Of a stretch of DNA of 64,000 bases, positions 22,400-32,000 are shown piece by piece (position 1 is the first letter of the stretch; every line of letters begins with the position of its first letter). Position numbers and translations under genes: made by a program. The DNA lies in contig BSQZ01000030.1 of the NCBI GenBank assembly GCA_033239005.1, positions 4,482,001-4,546,000 of the forward strand, read 5' to 3'. The notes under the pieces were generated by a model. That model saw only the letters and a program-made list of their open reading frames with translations, searched no databases and was not told the DNA's origin. This stretch comes from Lamellibrachia satsuma (lineage: Eukaryota; Annelida; Polychaeta; Sabellida; Siboglinidae).

Positions 22400-23800
22400 C
22401 ACCTGATATGTTATGAAACGAGGACTACCAAGAAACATTGTGACTTGTAAATGATAAGACCAGTTGCCACAAAAAACAGAACATCCACCAGAGCCGATTT
22501 TGTCATGTTGAAACTTGAACCGACATAGATTACTAATTGAATAGTTGTACCAATATGTTATCATATACAGTATTCAAAACAATGTGTTCTGTTCCATTGA
22601 TAACAAATCATGTCAAAATGATCACAGTTACGGTAATTACGCAAAATACACTCTTTGTGAGCTCAAAAGTCACTGCATACTTACAATGTAACAACAGACG
22701 GAAACCCCAAACTGGAATGATACTTGTAATACTGTCAGTTATCGTAAGCTGAACGAAAATGTCCCCTATCATTGGTCACTACTATATGATGATATATACA
22801 AAAGTTATGTATTTCAATGCAAATACAAGCATAAGATCCTGACAATAAAACGTTTGTCAATGGCAAATGTTAGCATGTCAAACCATCACATTACCGGTGC
22901 TAATGATAGTCATCTGATAACTTGCACTCAAACTAGTCAGGAAATAATCTGCTGCATCTCCAGTCTCGCTATAGTGGGCTGCCACATTCAAGCGTCATGA
23001 ACCACTGGCTCGCTATAGCGGGATCTTGCACTGAAATGTTTAGTGTCCGTGTACGGCTGTTTGTCAGTTGGTACAAGACTCTTTAAGGGTCCACTTCTGT
23101 TTGTTTCAAGGTCCTCATTCATGTCGTATCAGAAGTTCATGCTGCTGGGAAACAAAGAAGTCTGCAGACCTATGTCACGGTATTAGACCTTTTGATGAGT
23201 ATAAGGGTAGAAAGTGACAGTTTGGTGCTTGGAAACTTTTAGAAGTACTCTAGGCAACAATATTCCTATTAGATAATTTGTCTGCCTTCCCAGTCAGGTC
23301 TTATGTGCTCTAGAATCCAGTAATGCACATTGGGCTCGGCCATCGGACATATACCAATTAAACTTAAACATGTCCTATTGATATGGCCTTGATCAGGTCA
23401 TTTGTCCGATAAAATTATCTTCGGATTTGTCATGTGTCGTATCTTTTTTATCACTGTGGACACTGAGAAGAACTTTTACCGAACTCGAACACTGCAGTTC
23501 GTTCGCTAGTTTGGCTTCTCACTATTTGGCTGCTTTGGCAATTCATGCTAATGCGTCATCTATTTCTGGCCCTGAAGTAGGCACTTGAGCAATAATAGAC
23601 GTTTTTAAAACGCAAAATACTTTGGTTACTAATCATTAAGGGCCCTATTTTATGAAAATGTGTTAATTCACTAGCCGCTACAGGCGCTGCTAGTGGCAAA
23701 ATTGTCCAACGACGGGCGCTCCATTAGTGTGGTCACTCTCCACCAGGTGGCATGCTCGAAATACTTCTATTATTAGGTACTTTCAAGATGTTCTGGCTTA
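22400..23800. other. No gene recognised (probable intergenic or intron)
   Basis: I find no ORF with recognisable family words and no tandem repeat. A C-run lies near 22,328-22,338. Two copies of a CTCGCTATAG word occur at about 22,964 and 23,010. CACTAGCCGC...GCTAGTG at about 23,669-23,696 can form a short hairpin. Confidence 0.6.
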
Positions 23801-24229
23801 AGGGGTAAGACCACAGTTGACCTTCCTGTTTATTGTTTCACACGAATGTAGGGGATTATGAAATTGTGAAATGGGAACTTAACAAGTTCATATTATGTGA
23901 CATGAGTGCCTTTGAGCAGGAATATTCACAGGTTTGTTTGTAGAAGCTATTGGCTCTGAAACAGTGCATTTTTTAGAGTTTAACTGGCGGAGGGATTTAT
24001 GGGAATTTTTCTCCTATGGGCCACGTGGGCTATTTTCGTAAATATTGACGGGCATCGCGTTTTAAAAGAGCTGGAGGTTTGTGGTTTTGATAAAAGCTGG
24101 TGAGCATGTCAATGAGATGATGGCAGTTGCTGTGAAAAAGTTTCAGAACTTTTGATGGACAGGTTTTCTTATAATCAGACAAAACGTTAACATGGCCACC
24201 AATGCATTTCTCCACTGTGGTCTGCCTCT
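23801..24229. mobile_element. MITE, copy 2 of the 16.8-kb family (429 bp)
   Basis: Left end AGGGGTAAGACCACAGTTG and right end (reverse complement) AGAGGCAGACCACAGTGG are inverted repeats, bounded by TA on each side within CTTAAG. The right 40 bases (ACGTTAACATGG ... CTGTGGTCTG) align with the right end of copy 1 (ACGTTATAATGG ... CGTGGTCTG), and the lengths are close (429 vs 441). Interiors are otherwise diverged. No ORF. Confidence 0.5.
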
Positions 24230-25185
24230 TAAGTTATTCGGTATACCAGTTCTTCCATTGATTTCGGTTATGCGATCTCAGCCAGTCTAGATCTCGCTGG
24301 TTTCAAATACGCTTGCTGCAGATCTTTGTCGTGGGCAGTTGGGAATGTTGTTCGTGGACGCACTAACCAGCCAGCAACATCAGCGGATGTGAAATATTGG
24401 TCTGTCACTATGGGCAGCTGTGCAAGGGTTTCACATGACATGGGAAGCACATGTCTAAACACACATGCAAGCGCGCGCGCACACATGTACGCATGCACAC
24501 TGAAACAATTATTAAACTTTATGTACACAAAAGTTATGCCATTTTAATCATACATTTATTGAAAGAAAAAAAACGAGAGTCTTGCCTGTATACAAGATAC
24601 AAAAATGTTTACCGTTTTAAAATGGCAATATCTTTGGATCTAATGATATATAATATAATATATTAATCAAATAAGCAGCTTTTGGTTTACATGTCACCTT
24701 TCAATTAAAACAATTGGCAATGTCCTATCATGATCTAATTTTTTGATGAAGTGCCTACCTGAAGTAGCCAATCATTTTTAAATCCGTGTGATTGGTATCA
24801 ATGGTACTGAATTTTTGGTGCCTTTCTGTTTTAGTATCTAATTTGTTACCAATGTGCCAAATCATTAAAGTGGTGCTGATTGCAATGTGTGATTATATTT
24901 TATGTGAATGAAGAATGACATTTCTTCACCTAAAAATGGCAAAACTTTTCATGTTCATTAGTACTGTTCTTTATAACTACACTGAATTGCACGCTGTGTG
25001 CTGAACTAGTTGCTACTACTGCTCAAGTCTCAAAGTACAACCAAAATCAATGAGCATCTTTCATGGTAGAATGTCCTATAGTTTCTGTGGACTCAGGACA
25101 TTGTGTCCTATTGATTTTAGAGGTTCAGGGCATTTTGTCCTATCACTTCTGTTTTCAGTGTGCATCACTGCAGAATCCTTGCACT
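24230..25185. other. No gene recognised
   Basis: AT-rich sequence without recognisable coding words. It has a short alternating GCGC/ACAC tract near 24,470-24,500 and otherwise no repeats. Confidence 0.6.
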
Positions 25186-25390
25186 AACCTGAGCTGACAG
25201 TAAATTGGAAACAGACCTGAGTTGACAGTTAGTTGGGGACAGACCTGAGTTGAGAGTTAATTGGGGACAAACCTGAGTTGACAGTTAATTGGAGACATAC
25301 CCGAGTTAACATTTAATTGGCGGAAGACCTGAGTTGAGAATTATTTGCTTGCAGACCTGACTTGACAGTTAGTTGGGGACAGGCCTGGCT
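25186..25390. repeat. 28-bp tandem repeat, 7 diverged copies
   Basis: The unit GACCTGAGTTGACAGTTAGT plus TGGGGACA recurs seven times with up to several changes each; the last copies are most decayed. 25,391-25,833 is unassigned and is probably the intron before the next exon. Confidence 0.9.
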
Positions 25391-25833
25391 TGTTTTTCCA
25401 TTCCCAGGATTACTTAACTATTTAATGTGCAATTTTGTTTCCATTTTTTGAGTGCATTAAACATCTGTTGACACGCTTCATGTTAAAATTGTGTGCAATC
25501 ATCATACAAATGTTATTTGCCACAAACCTGACTACCCTAAATTTTCACCCAACACACTGTATCATGACTGGCTAGGCATCTCACAGCATTGACATGGTAC
25601 AGGAAAACAGTAATGTAATTCACCAAAATGCTACAATACTGGTAACAGTTAATGATGTTCTAATCACAACTAAAACATATATCGGTCCAGTCTCTGTTGC
25701 TGTGGATGGTCCTAACTCAACGCAATAGTTAGACCCTTTTCTATAGCTCATGTATGTTACCTACCCAGACAGATGCTCTCTTGTCTACCATACTCATGTA
25801 TGCTGCCTGCTAAGCGAGATACTCTCTCTGCAG

Positions 25834-26036
25834 TATGTCTTCCTGATGACGCCAATGGCCGATGCGAAACAGTGCACCATCCATGAGGAGCTGGTGCGCC
25901 ACCTCAAGGCCATCCTGCTGCCAAAGCAGGCCGACCTTTTCCTCATCACCAAGTTCCTGCGCCAGGCCGACTTCTTCTTCAAAGTCATCCTCAAGGCCAT
26001 GGTGCAGTTTCTCTTCAACACAGGTCGCATCAAGAT
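25834..26036 (+). CDS. dock9/10/11-like: Exon of a DOCK-D (DOCK9/10/11, zizimin) homologue, partial gene
   Basis: DOCK-D proteins are large exchange factors, mainly for Cdc42, with PH, DHR-1 and catalytic DHR-2 domains. This exon encodes part of the helical stretch between DHR-1 and DHR-2. Frame starting TAT at 25,834: YVFLMTPMADAK, then TIHEELVRHLKAILLP, then a DFFFKVILKAMVQ block and GRIKM. From memory, vertebrate DOCK9/10/11 has the same series: YVF, VHEEL...ILKP, L-KYSWFFF...KSMAQHL, then VKL. A polypyrimidine stretch and CAG (25,831-25,833) give a clean acceptor. Donor choice is less clear: GTGTAG at 26,037 keeps the whole match and is used here; CAG/GTCGCA at 26,023 would be shorter. 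A stop follows at 26,039, so this cannot read on unspliced. SW before FFF is replaced by AD. The family is fairly sure; activity is unknown. Confidence 0.75.
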
Positions 26037-26140
26037 GTGTAGCTCACAAAATGTCTCCCATAGTTTCTCCCTCATAGGCCATGTCAAGATGTGTAACTCC
26101 CAAACTGTCCCTCGCAATTCCTGTCTCCCATAGTTCTTCA
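26029..26140 (+). repeat. Imperfect ~57-bp duplication covering the DOCK exon donor
   Basis: TCAAGATGTGTAGCTC at about 26,030 recurs as TCAAGATGTGTAACTC at about 26,087, each followed by ACTGTC/ATGTC and CTCCCATAGTT words. The end of the exon and its splice donor therefore exist twice in tandem. Confidence 0.7.
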
Positions 26141-26194
26141 CTCACCCTAAGGAGCCATTCACAATTGTTGACCATCGTACAAAGTGTACTAAAA

Positions 26195-26214
26195 GGCAGC
26201 GGTTTAAGGCCAGC
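26195..26214 (+). CDS. Possible start of next DOCK-D exon (weak)
   Basis: After AAAAG at 26,190-26,194, the phase left by the previous exon reads QRFKAS. In DOCK-D proteins the residues soon after the VKL that ends the previous match are RNQRFPAS. Order, strand and phase fit, but downstream residues (ILILINVGHVKY) match poorly and no good donor is seen. It may be decayed or coincidental. Confidence 0.3.
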
Positions 26215-26487
26215 ATACTAATTTTAATAAATGTCGGTCACGTGAAATATGCCAGCCCATTGAACTGCCAGGGAACCCGAGTTGTTTTATATTGTGCAAC
26301 CGTTCACGGCACAACATTCTTACATCCATATGTTTTTCAATCTGGAAAACTTTCCACATTTTAAAGTACTAATTTGAGGGGGTCAGAAAATAAGTATGCT
26401 TTGTATAAATAGGTAAATATTGACACTTCGTGAACGATCTCTAGGGTGAGCAGAAAATGAGGGTTGAGAAGAGTTGATGACATACAA

Positions 26488-26770
26488 CGTGTCCTGTCCG
26501 GAAGGACTGACACATGTCCTGTCAGGAGGAAGGACTGACACATGTCCTGTCAGGAGGAAGGACTGACACGTGTCCTGTCAGGAGGAAGGACTGACACGTG
26601 TTCTGTCAAGAGGAAGGACTGACACGTGTTCAGTCAGGAGGAAGGACTGACACCTTTCCTGTCAGGAGGAAGGACTGACACGTGTTCTGTCAGGAGGAAG
26701 GACCGACACGTGTCCCGTCAGGATCAAGGACTGGCACGTGTCCTGTCAGTATCAAGGACTGGCACGTGTT
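26488..26770. repeat. 28-bp tandem repeat, 10 copies, most with CACGTG
   Basis: The unit AGGACTGACACGTGTCCTGT plus CAGGAGGA starts every 28 bases from 26,504 to 26,756. Seven of ten units contain the palindrome CACGTG (an E-box core); two have CATGTC-type changes and one CACCTT. The flanking GGAC...GTCC gives each unit dyad symmetry. Open frames here are artefacts. 26,215-26,487 and 26,771-27,020 have no recognised gene. Confidence 0.92.
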
Positions 26771-27021
26771 GAATACAGTCGCATTGTCTGCCTGGACGAC
26801 ATTTTACACTGATACATTGTCATAGCTGTGTAATATACATACTGCATTCATTAATTTTATCATCAATACCATAAATGCATTGTATGATGTGAGTAATAAG
26901 GAAATTATATATACTAAAATCATGGTTCTGTTGAATATATTTTGTTGTTCATTGTCATTGTGTCAAAGTGGTTTTATGAGAGAGTGACGTGACTAACACT
27001 TGCTGTTTGATGCCTCCTCAG

Positions 27022-27141
27022 TGGTGCGTGTCTCCAGAACTTGACGATTTTACATGTTTCTACTTAAAGCATCATAAAAACAATACCACACAATACCACA
27101 CAGCCGAGGCACACAACACCAGTGTCGCTAACTTTGTCAAG
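27022..27141 (+). CDS. Candidate exon ending in the first minisatellite copy
   Basis: Between a good acceptor (GATGCCTCCTCAG, ending 27,021) and the first GTAACT donor (27,142) lies a 120-base open frame of 40 codons, phase 0 to 0, ending AEAHNTSVANFVK. Only its last dozen residues resemble DOCK-D; the preceding part (WCVSPELDDFTCF...) does not. It may be a diverged exon, a cryptic exon created by the repeat, or chance. The expected next words (RCFTFMDRGF) were not found anywhere to the right. Confidence 0.3.
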
Positions 27142-27508
27142 GTAACTACCTAACCGTAACTCTAACCCACACAGCCGAGGCACACAACACCAGTGTCGCT
27201 AACTTTGTCAAGGTAACTACCTAACTGTAACTCTAACCCACACAGCCGAGACTCACAACACCAGTGTCGCTAAATTTGTCAAGGTAACTACCTAACTGTA
27301 ACTCTAACCTACACAGCCGAGACTTGCAATGCCAACACCAATGTCGCTAACTTTGTCAAGGTAACTACCTAACTGTAACTCTAACCCACACAGCCGAGAC
27401 TCACAACACCAGTGTCGTTAAATTTGTCAAGGTAACTACCTAACTGTAACTCTAACCCACACAGCCAAGACTTGCAATGCCAACAAAAGTGTCGCTAACT
27501 TGGTCAAG
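27097..27508 (+). repeat. 71/77-bp minisatellite of a DOCK-D exon end plus donor, 6 copies
   Basis: Units start at 27,097, 27,168, 27,239, 27,310, 27,387 and 27,458. Each contains CACACAG (acceptor-like), a short coding-like part, and GTCAAG followed by GTAACT (donor; GTGAAA in the last copy). The longer copies 4 and 6 translate as NANTNVANFVK (27,328-27,360) and NANKSVANLVK, close to the NANHSLAVFIK that I recall at this place in DOCK9/10/11. Copies 1-3 and 5 have a related HNTSVANFVK-like version. The array is on the same strand as, and 1.1 kb after, the DOCK exon, in the right order. Copies 4 and 6 share the 77-bp form, so the array spread partly as a two-unit block. Confidence 0.7.
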
Positions 27509-27639
27509 GTGAAATCCTCTATTGGCTTTTCTTCAAGGATGCTGTATTTGGCTTTTCATGCAGGCTCAATGTTTACCAGGCAAAATCTGGCTTGCTAAAA
27601 TGTTTAGTTATTTTATATATAAAACAAAATTTACAAATA

Positions 27640-27978
27640 GTAAAAAGGTAAAGGTGCGTTCTTATATAGCACGGTATCCAGAGTTCTTGGGACTACTCAA
27701 AGTGCTTTTCCCTGTTTACCTCCTGGCCCACCTGTTCATTCCATTGCCATCTCAACGTCTCTGGGAAGCATTCAGCCACACTGCAGTTTTTGCACGAAGA
27801 CTACTCATTCACATATCAACCACTGTCTGTAGCCAGGTACTCATTCATACAGCTGAGTGAACTGTGGCAACGTAAAGTGAATGAAATTGCCAAACTTTTG
27901 AAACAGCAGCAAGAGGATTCTAACCTGGGTTCTCTCAATTGATAGTCCCATGTTCTAACCACTAGGCCACCGCGCCCC
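27640..27978 (-). mobile_element. tRNA-derived SINE
   Basis: Read on the minus strand it starts GGGGCGCGGTGGCCTAGTGG and contains an A-box TGGCCTAGTGG (27,969-27,959) and, 44 bases on, a B-box-like GGTTAGAATCC (27,925-27,915; consensus GGTTCGANTCC, one change). That spacing is the one found in tRNA genes. The body runs to about 27,640 and includes ACTTTGAGTAGTCCCAAGAA and a TATATAAGAACG tail word, resembling a SINE-like family common in aquatic animals. No target duplication can be checked because the head merges into the tandem array. Confidence 0.7.
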
Positions 27979-28884
27979 AATGTTCAAACCACTGAGCCAC
28001 CGCACCCCAATGTTCTAATCACTGAGCCACCGCACCCCAATGTTCTAACCACTGAGCCACCGCGCCCCAATGTTCTAACCACTGAGCCACCGCACCCCAA
28101 TGTTCTAACCACTGAGCCACTGCGCCCCAATGTTCTAACCACTGAGCCACCGCGCCCCAATGTTCTAACCACTGAGCCACCGCGCCCCAATGTTCTAACC
28201 ACTGAGCCACTGCGCCCCAATGTTCTAACCACTGAGCCACCGCGCCCCAATGTTCTAACCACAGAGCCACTGCGCCCCAATGTTCTAACCACTGAGCCAC
28301 TGCGCCCCAATGTTCTAACCACTGAGCCACTGCGCCCCAATGTTCTAACCACTGAGCCACCGCACCCCAATGTTCTAACCACTGAGCCACCGCGCCCCAA
28401 TGTTCTAACCACTGAGCCACTGCGCCCCAATGTTCTAACCACTGAGCCACTGCGCCCCAATGTTCTAAATAATGCGCCACTGCACCCCAATGTTCTAACC
28501 ACTGAGCCACTGTGCCCCAATGTTCTAACTACTGCACCCCAATGTTCTAACCACTGAGCCACTGCGCCCCAATGTTCTAACCACTGCGCCACCGCACCCC
28601 AATGTTCTAACCACTGAGCCACCGCACCCCAATGTTCTAACCACTGAGCCACCGCACCCCAATGTTCTAACCACTGAGCCACTGCGCCCCAATGTTCTAA
28701 CCACTGCGCCGCCGCACCCCAATGTTCTAACCACTGAGCCACTGCGCCCCAATGTTCTAACCACTGAGCCACTGCGCCCCAATGTTCTAACCACTGAGCC
28801 ACTGCGCCCCAATGTTCTAACCACTGAGCCACCGCGCCCCAATGTTCTAACCACTGAGCCACTGCGCCCCAATGTTCTAACCAC
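27951..28884 (-). repeat. 30-bp tandem array of the SINE head with A-box, ~31 copies
   Basis: A strict 30-base period. On the minus strand each unit reads TGGCTCAGTGGTTAGAACAT followed by TGGGGCGCGG; the first 11 bases fit the pol III A-box (TRGYNNARNGG). The units are the first 30 bases of the neighbouring SINE repeated, without the B-box. Copies differ mostly by C/T at the CpG positions (CCGCGCC, CCGCACC, CTGCGCC), as expected from deamination. One register shift lies near 28,530. MAQWLEHWGAV-type open frames are artefacts. Confidence 0.9.
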
Positions 28885-28887
28885 TAT

Positions 28888-29010
28888 CTCTCCTGTTGAG
28901 GTAGTAGTGTGCGATGAATTACCACACGAAATTATATTGAGTGATCCTTCTTTGCGAAAAGGGAGGGGTGTGATCTATTTAACACGAAATGTGTTTACCT
29001 GGTTTTTCCA
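28888..29010 (+). pseudogene. Possible Ty3/gypsy protease C-terminal remnant
   Basis: The open frame reads VEVVVCDELPHEIILSDPSL, then a GVIYLTRNVFTW block. Retropepsins of gypsy-type elements often have H-D/E-x-I-L-G near such an L-R-K ... V-I-D ... N-x-L-x-W pattern. Only about 40 residues resemble it, the key Gly is Ser, and no reverse transcriptase follows before the satellite begins. Confidence 0.3.
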
Positions 29011-29074
29011 GAAATGGCCTTTAAGATGTCATTTACATGATGGTTATACAAGCATTGGTCCAATTGCGCCCGAA

Positions 29075-32000
29075 ACAAGCCCCCCAGGTCGAAAGGCCCC
29101 AACAGGCCAAAAAGCCCCCCAAGTCCAAAGGCCCCAAAAGGCGAAAAAGCCCCCCAGGTCGAAAGGCCCCAAAAGGCCAAAAAGCCCCCCAAGTCCAAAG
29201 CCCCCAAAAGGCCAAAAAGCCCCCGAAATCAAAAGGTCCCAAACGGCCAAAAAGCCCCCCAAATCCAAAGGCCCCAACAGGCCAAAAAGCCCCCCAAGTA
29301 CAAAGGTCCCAAAAGGCCAATAAGCCCCCCTAGTCCAAAGGCTCCAAAAGGTCAAAATTCCCCCAGGTCGAAAGGCCCCAAAAGGCCAAAAAGCCCCCCA
29401 AGTCCAAAGCCCCCAAAAGGCCAAAAAGCCCCCGAAATCCAAAGGCCCCAAAAGGCCAAAAAGCCCCCCAAGTCCAAAGGCCCGAAAAGGCCAAAAAGCC
29501 CCCCAGGTCCAAAGTTCCCAAAAGGCCAAAAAGCCCCCCCAAGTCCAAAGGCCCGAAAAGGCCAAAAAGCTCCCCAAGTACAAAGGTCCCAAAAGGCCAA
29601 AAAGCCCCCCAAGTCCAAAGGCCCCAAAAGGCCAAAAAGCCCCCCAAGTCCAAAGGCCCCAAAAGGCCAAAAAGCCCCCCAAGTCCAAAGGCCCCAAAAG
29701 GCCAAAAAGCCCCCCAAGTCCAAAGGCCCCAAAAGGCCAAAAAGCCCCCCAAGTCCAAAGGCCCCAAAAGGCCAAAAAGCCCCCCAAGTCCAAAGGCCCC
29801 AAAAGGCCAAAAAGCCCCCCAAATCCAAAGGCCCCAAAAGGCCAAAAAGCCCCCAAGTCCAAAGGCCCGAAAAGGCCAAAAAGCCCCCCAATTCCAAAGG
29901 CCCCAAATGGCCAAAAAGCCCCCAAGTCCAAAGGCCCCAAAAGGCCAAAAAGCCCCCCAGGTCGAAAGGCCCCAAAAGGCCAAAAAGCCCCCCAAGTCCA
30001 AAGCCCCCAAAAGGCCAAAAAGCCCCCAAAATCAAAAGGTCCCAAACGGCCAAAAAGCCCCCCAGGTCCAAAGTTCCCAAAAGGCCAAAAAGCCCCCAAG
30101 TCCAAAGGCCCGAAAAGGCCAAAAAGCTCCCCAAGTACAAAGGTCCCAACAGGCCAAAAAGCCCCCCAAGTACAAAGGTCCCAAAAGGCCAATAAGCCCC
30201 CCTAGTCCAAAGGCTCCAAAAGGCCAAAAAGCCCCCAGGTCGAAAGGCCCCAAAAGGCCAAAAAGCCCCCCAAGTCCAAAGCCCCCAAAAGGCCAAAAAG
30301 CCCCCGAAATCCAAAGGCCCCAAAAGGCCACAAAGCCCCCCAAATCCAAAGGTCCCAAAAGGCCAAATAGCCCCCCAAGTCCAAAGTCCCGAAAAGGCCA
30401 AAAAGCCCCCCAATTCCAAAGGCCCCAAATGACCAAAAAGCCCCCACAAATCCAAAGGCCCCAAAAGGCCAAAAAGCCCCACAAGTCCAAAGGCCCGAAA
30501 AAGACAAAAAGCCCCCCAATTCCAAAGGCCCCAAATGGCCAAAAAGCCACTCAAATCCAAAGGCCCGAAAAGGCCAAAAAGCCCCCAAAGTACAAAGGCC
30601 CCAAAAGGCCAAAAAGCCCCCCAAGCCAAAGGCCCCAAAAGGCCAAAAAGCCCCCCAAGTACAAAGGCCCCAAAAGGCCAATAAGCCCCCAAGTCCAAAG
30701 GCCACAAAAGGCCAAAAAGCCCTCCTGGTAGAAAGGCCCCAAAAGGCCAAAAAGCCCCCCAAGTCCAAAGGTTCCAAAAGGCCGAAAGGCCCCCTAAATC
30801 AAAAGGTCCCAAACGGCCAAAAAGCCCCCCAGGTCCAAAGTTCCCAAAAGGCCAAAAAGCCCCCCAAGTTCAAAGCCCCCAAAAGGCCAATAAGCCCCCA
30901 AGTCCAAAGGCCACAAAAGGCCAAAAAGCCCCCCAGGTCGAAAGGCCCCAAAAGGCCAAAAAGCCCCCCAAGTCCAAAGGTCCCAAAAGGCCGAAAAGCC
31001 CCCCAAATCAAAAGGTCCCAAACGGCCAAAAAGCCCCCCAGGTCCAAAGGCCCCAAAATGCCAAAAAGCCCACCCAAGTCCAAAGGCCCGAAAAGGCCAA
31101 AAAGCTCACCAAGTACAAAGGTCCCAAAAGGTCAAAAAGCCCCCCAAGTCCAAAACCCCAAAAGGCCAAAAAGCCCCCCAGGTCGAAAGGCCCCAAAAGG
31201 CCAAAAAGCCCCCCAAGTTAAAAGGGTCCAAAAGGCCACAAAGCCCCCCAAAGCCAAAGGTCCCAAAAGGCCAAATAGCCCCCCAAGTCCAAAGGCCCGA
31301 AAAGGCCAAAAAGCCCCCAATTCCAAAGGCCCCAAATGGCCAAAAAGCCCCCCAAATCCAAAGGCCCCAAAAGGCCAAAAAGCCCCACAAGTCCAAAGGC
31401 CCGAAAAGGCCAAAAAGCCCCCCAATTCCAAAGGCCCCAAAAGGCCAAAAAGCCCCCAAAGTCCAAAGGCCCGAAAAGGCCAAAAAGCCCCCCAAGTACA
31501 AAGGTCCCAAAAGGCCAAAAAGCCCACCAAGCAAAAGTCCCGAAAAGGCCGAAAAGTCCCCCAAATCAAAAGGCCCCAAACGGACAAAAAGCCCCCCCCA
31601 AATCCAAAGCCCCCAAAAGGCCAAAAAGCCCCCAAGTCCAAAGCCCCCAAAAGGCCAATAAGCCCCCAAGTCCAAAGGCCCCAAAAGGCCAAAAAGCCCC
31701 CCAGGTCGAAAGGCCCCAAAAGGCCAAAAAGCCCCTCAAGTTCAAAGGTCCCAAAAGGCCGAAAAGCCCCCCAAATCAAAAGGTCCCAAACGGCCAAAAA
31801 GCCCCCCCCCAAATCCAAAGCCCCCAAAAGGCCAAAAAGCCCCCCAAGTCCAAAGGCCCCAAAAGGCCAAAAAGCCCCCCAAGTCCAAAGGCCCCAAAAG
31901 GCCAAAAAGCCCCCCAAGTACAAAGGTCCCAAAAGGCCAAAAAGCCCCCCAGGTCGAAAGGCCCCAAAAGGCCAAAAAGCCCCCCAAGTTCAAAGGTCCC

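Noticed and set aside
27915..27978. Functional tRNA gene
   Set aside because: A- and B-boxes are present but the sequence does not fold into a full cloverleaf by eye, the B-box has a changed base, and it continues into a SINE body.
27984..28862. 292-codon repetitive protein (AVAQWLEHWG)
   Set aside because: It is the 30-bp A-box array read in frame; 30 is a multiple of 3 and the unit has no stop.
27951..28884. CRISPR array
   Set aside because: Perfect 30-bp periodicity but no unique spacers; every unit is repeat. The context is a eukaryotic SINE.
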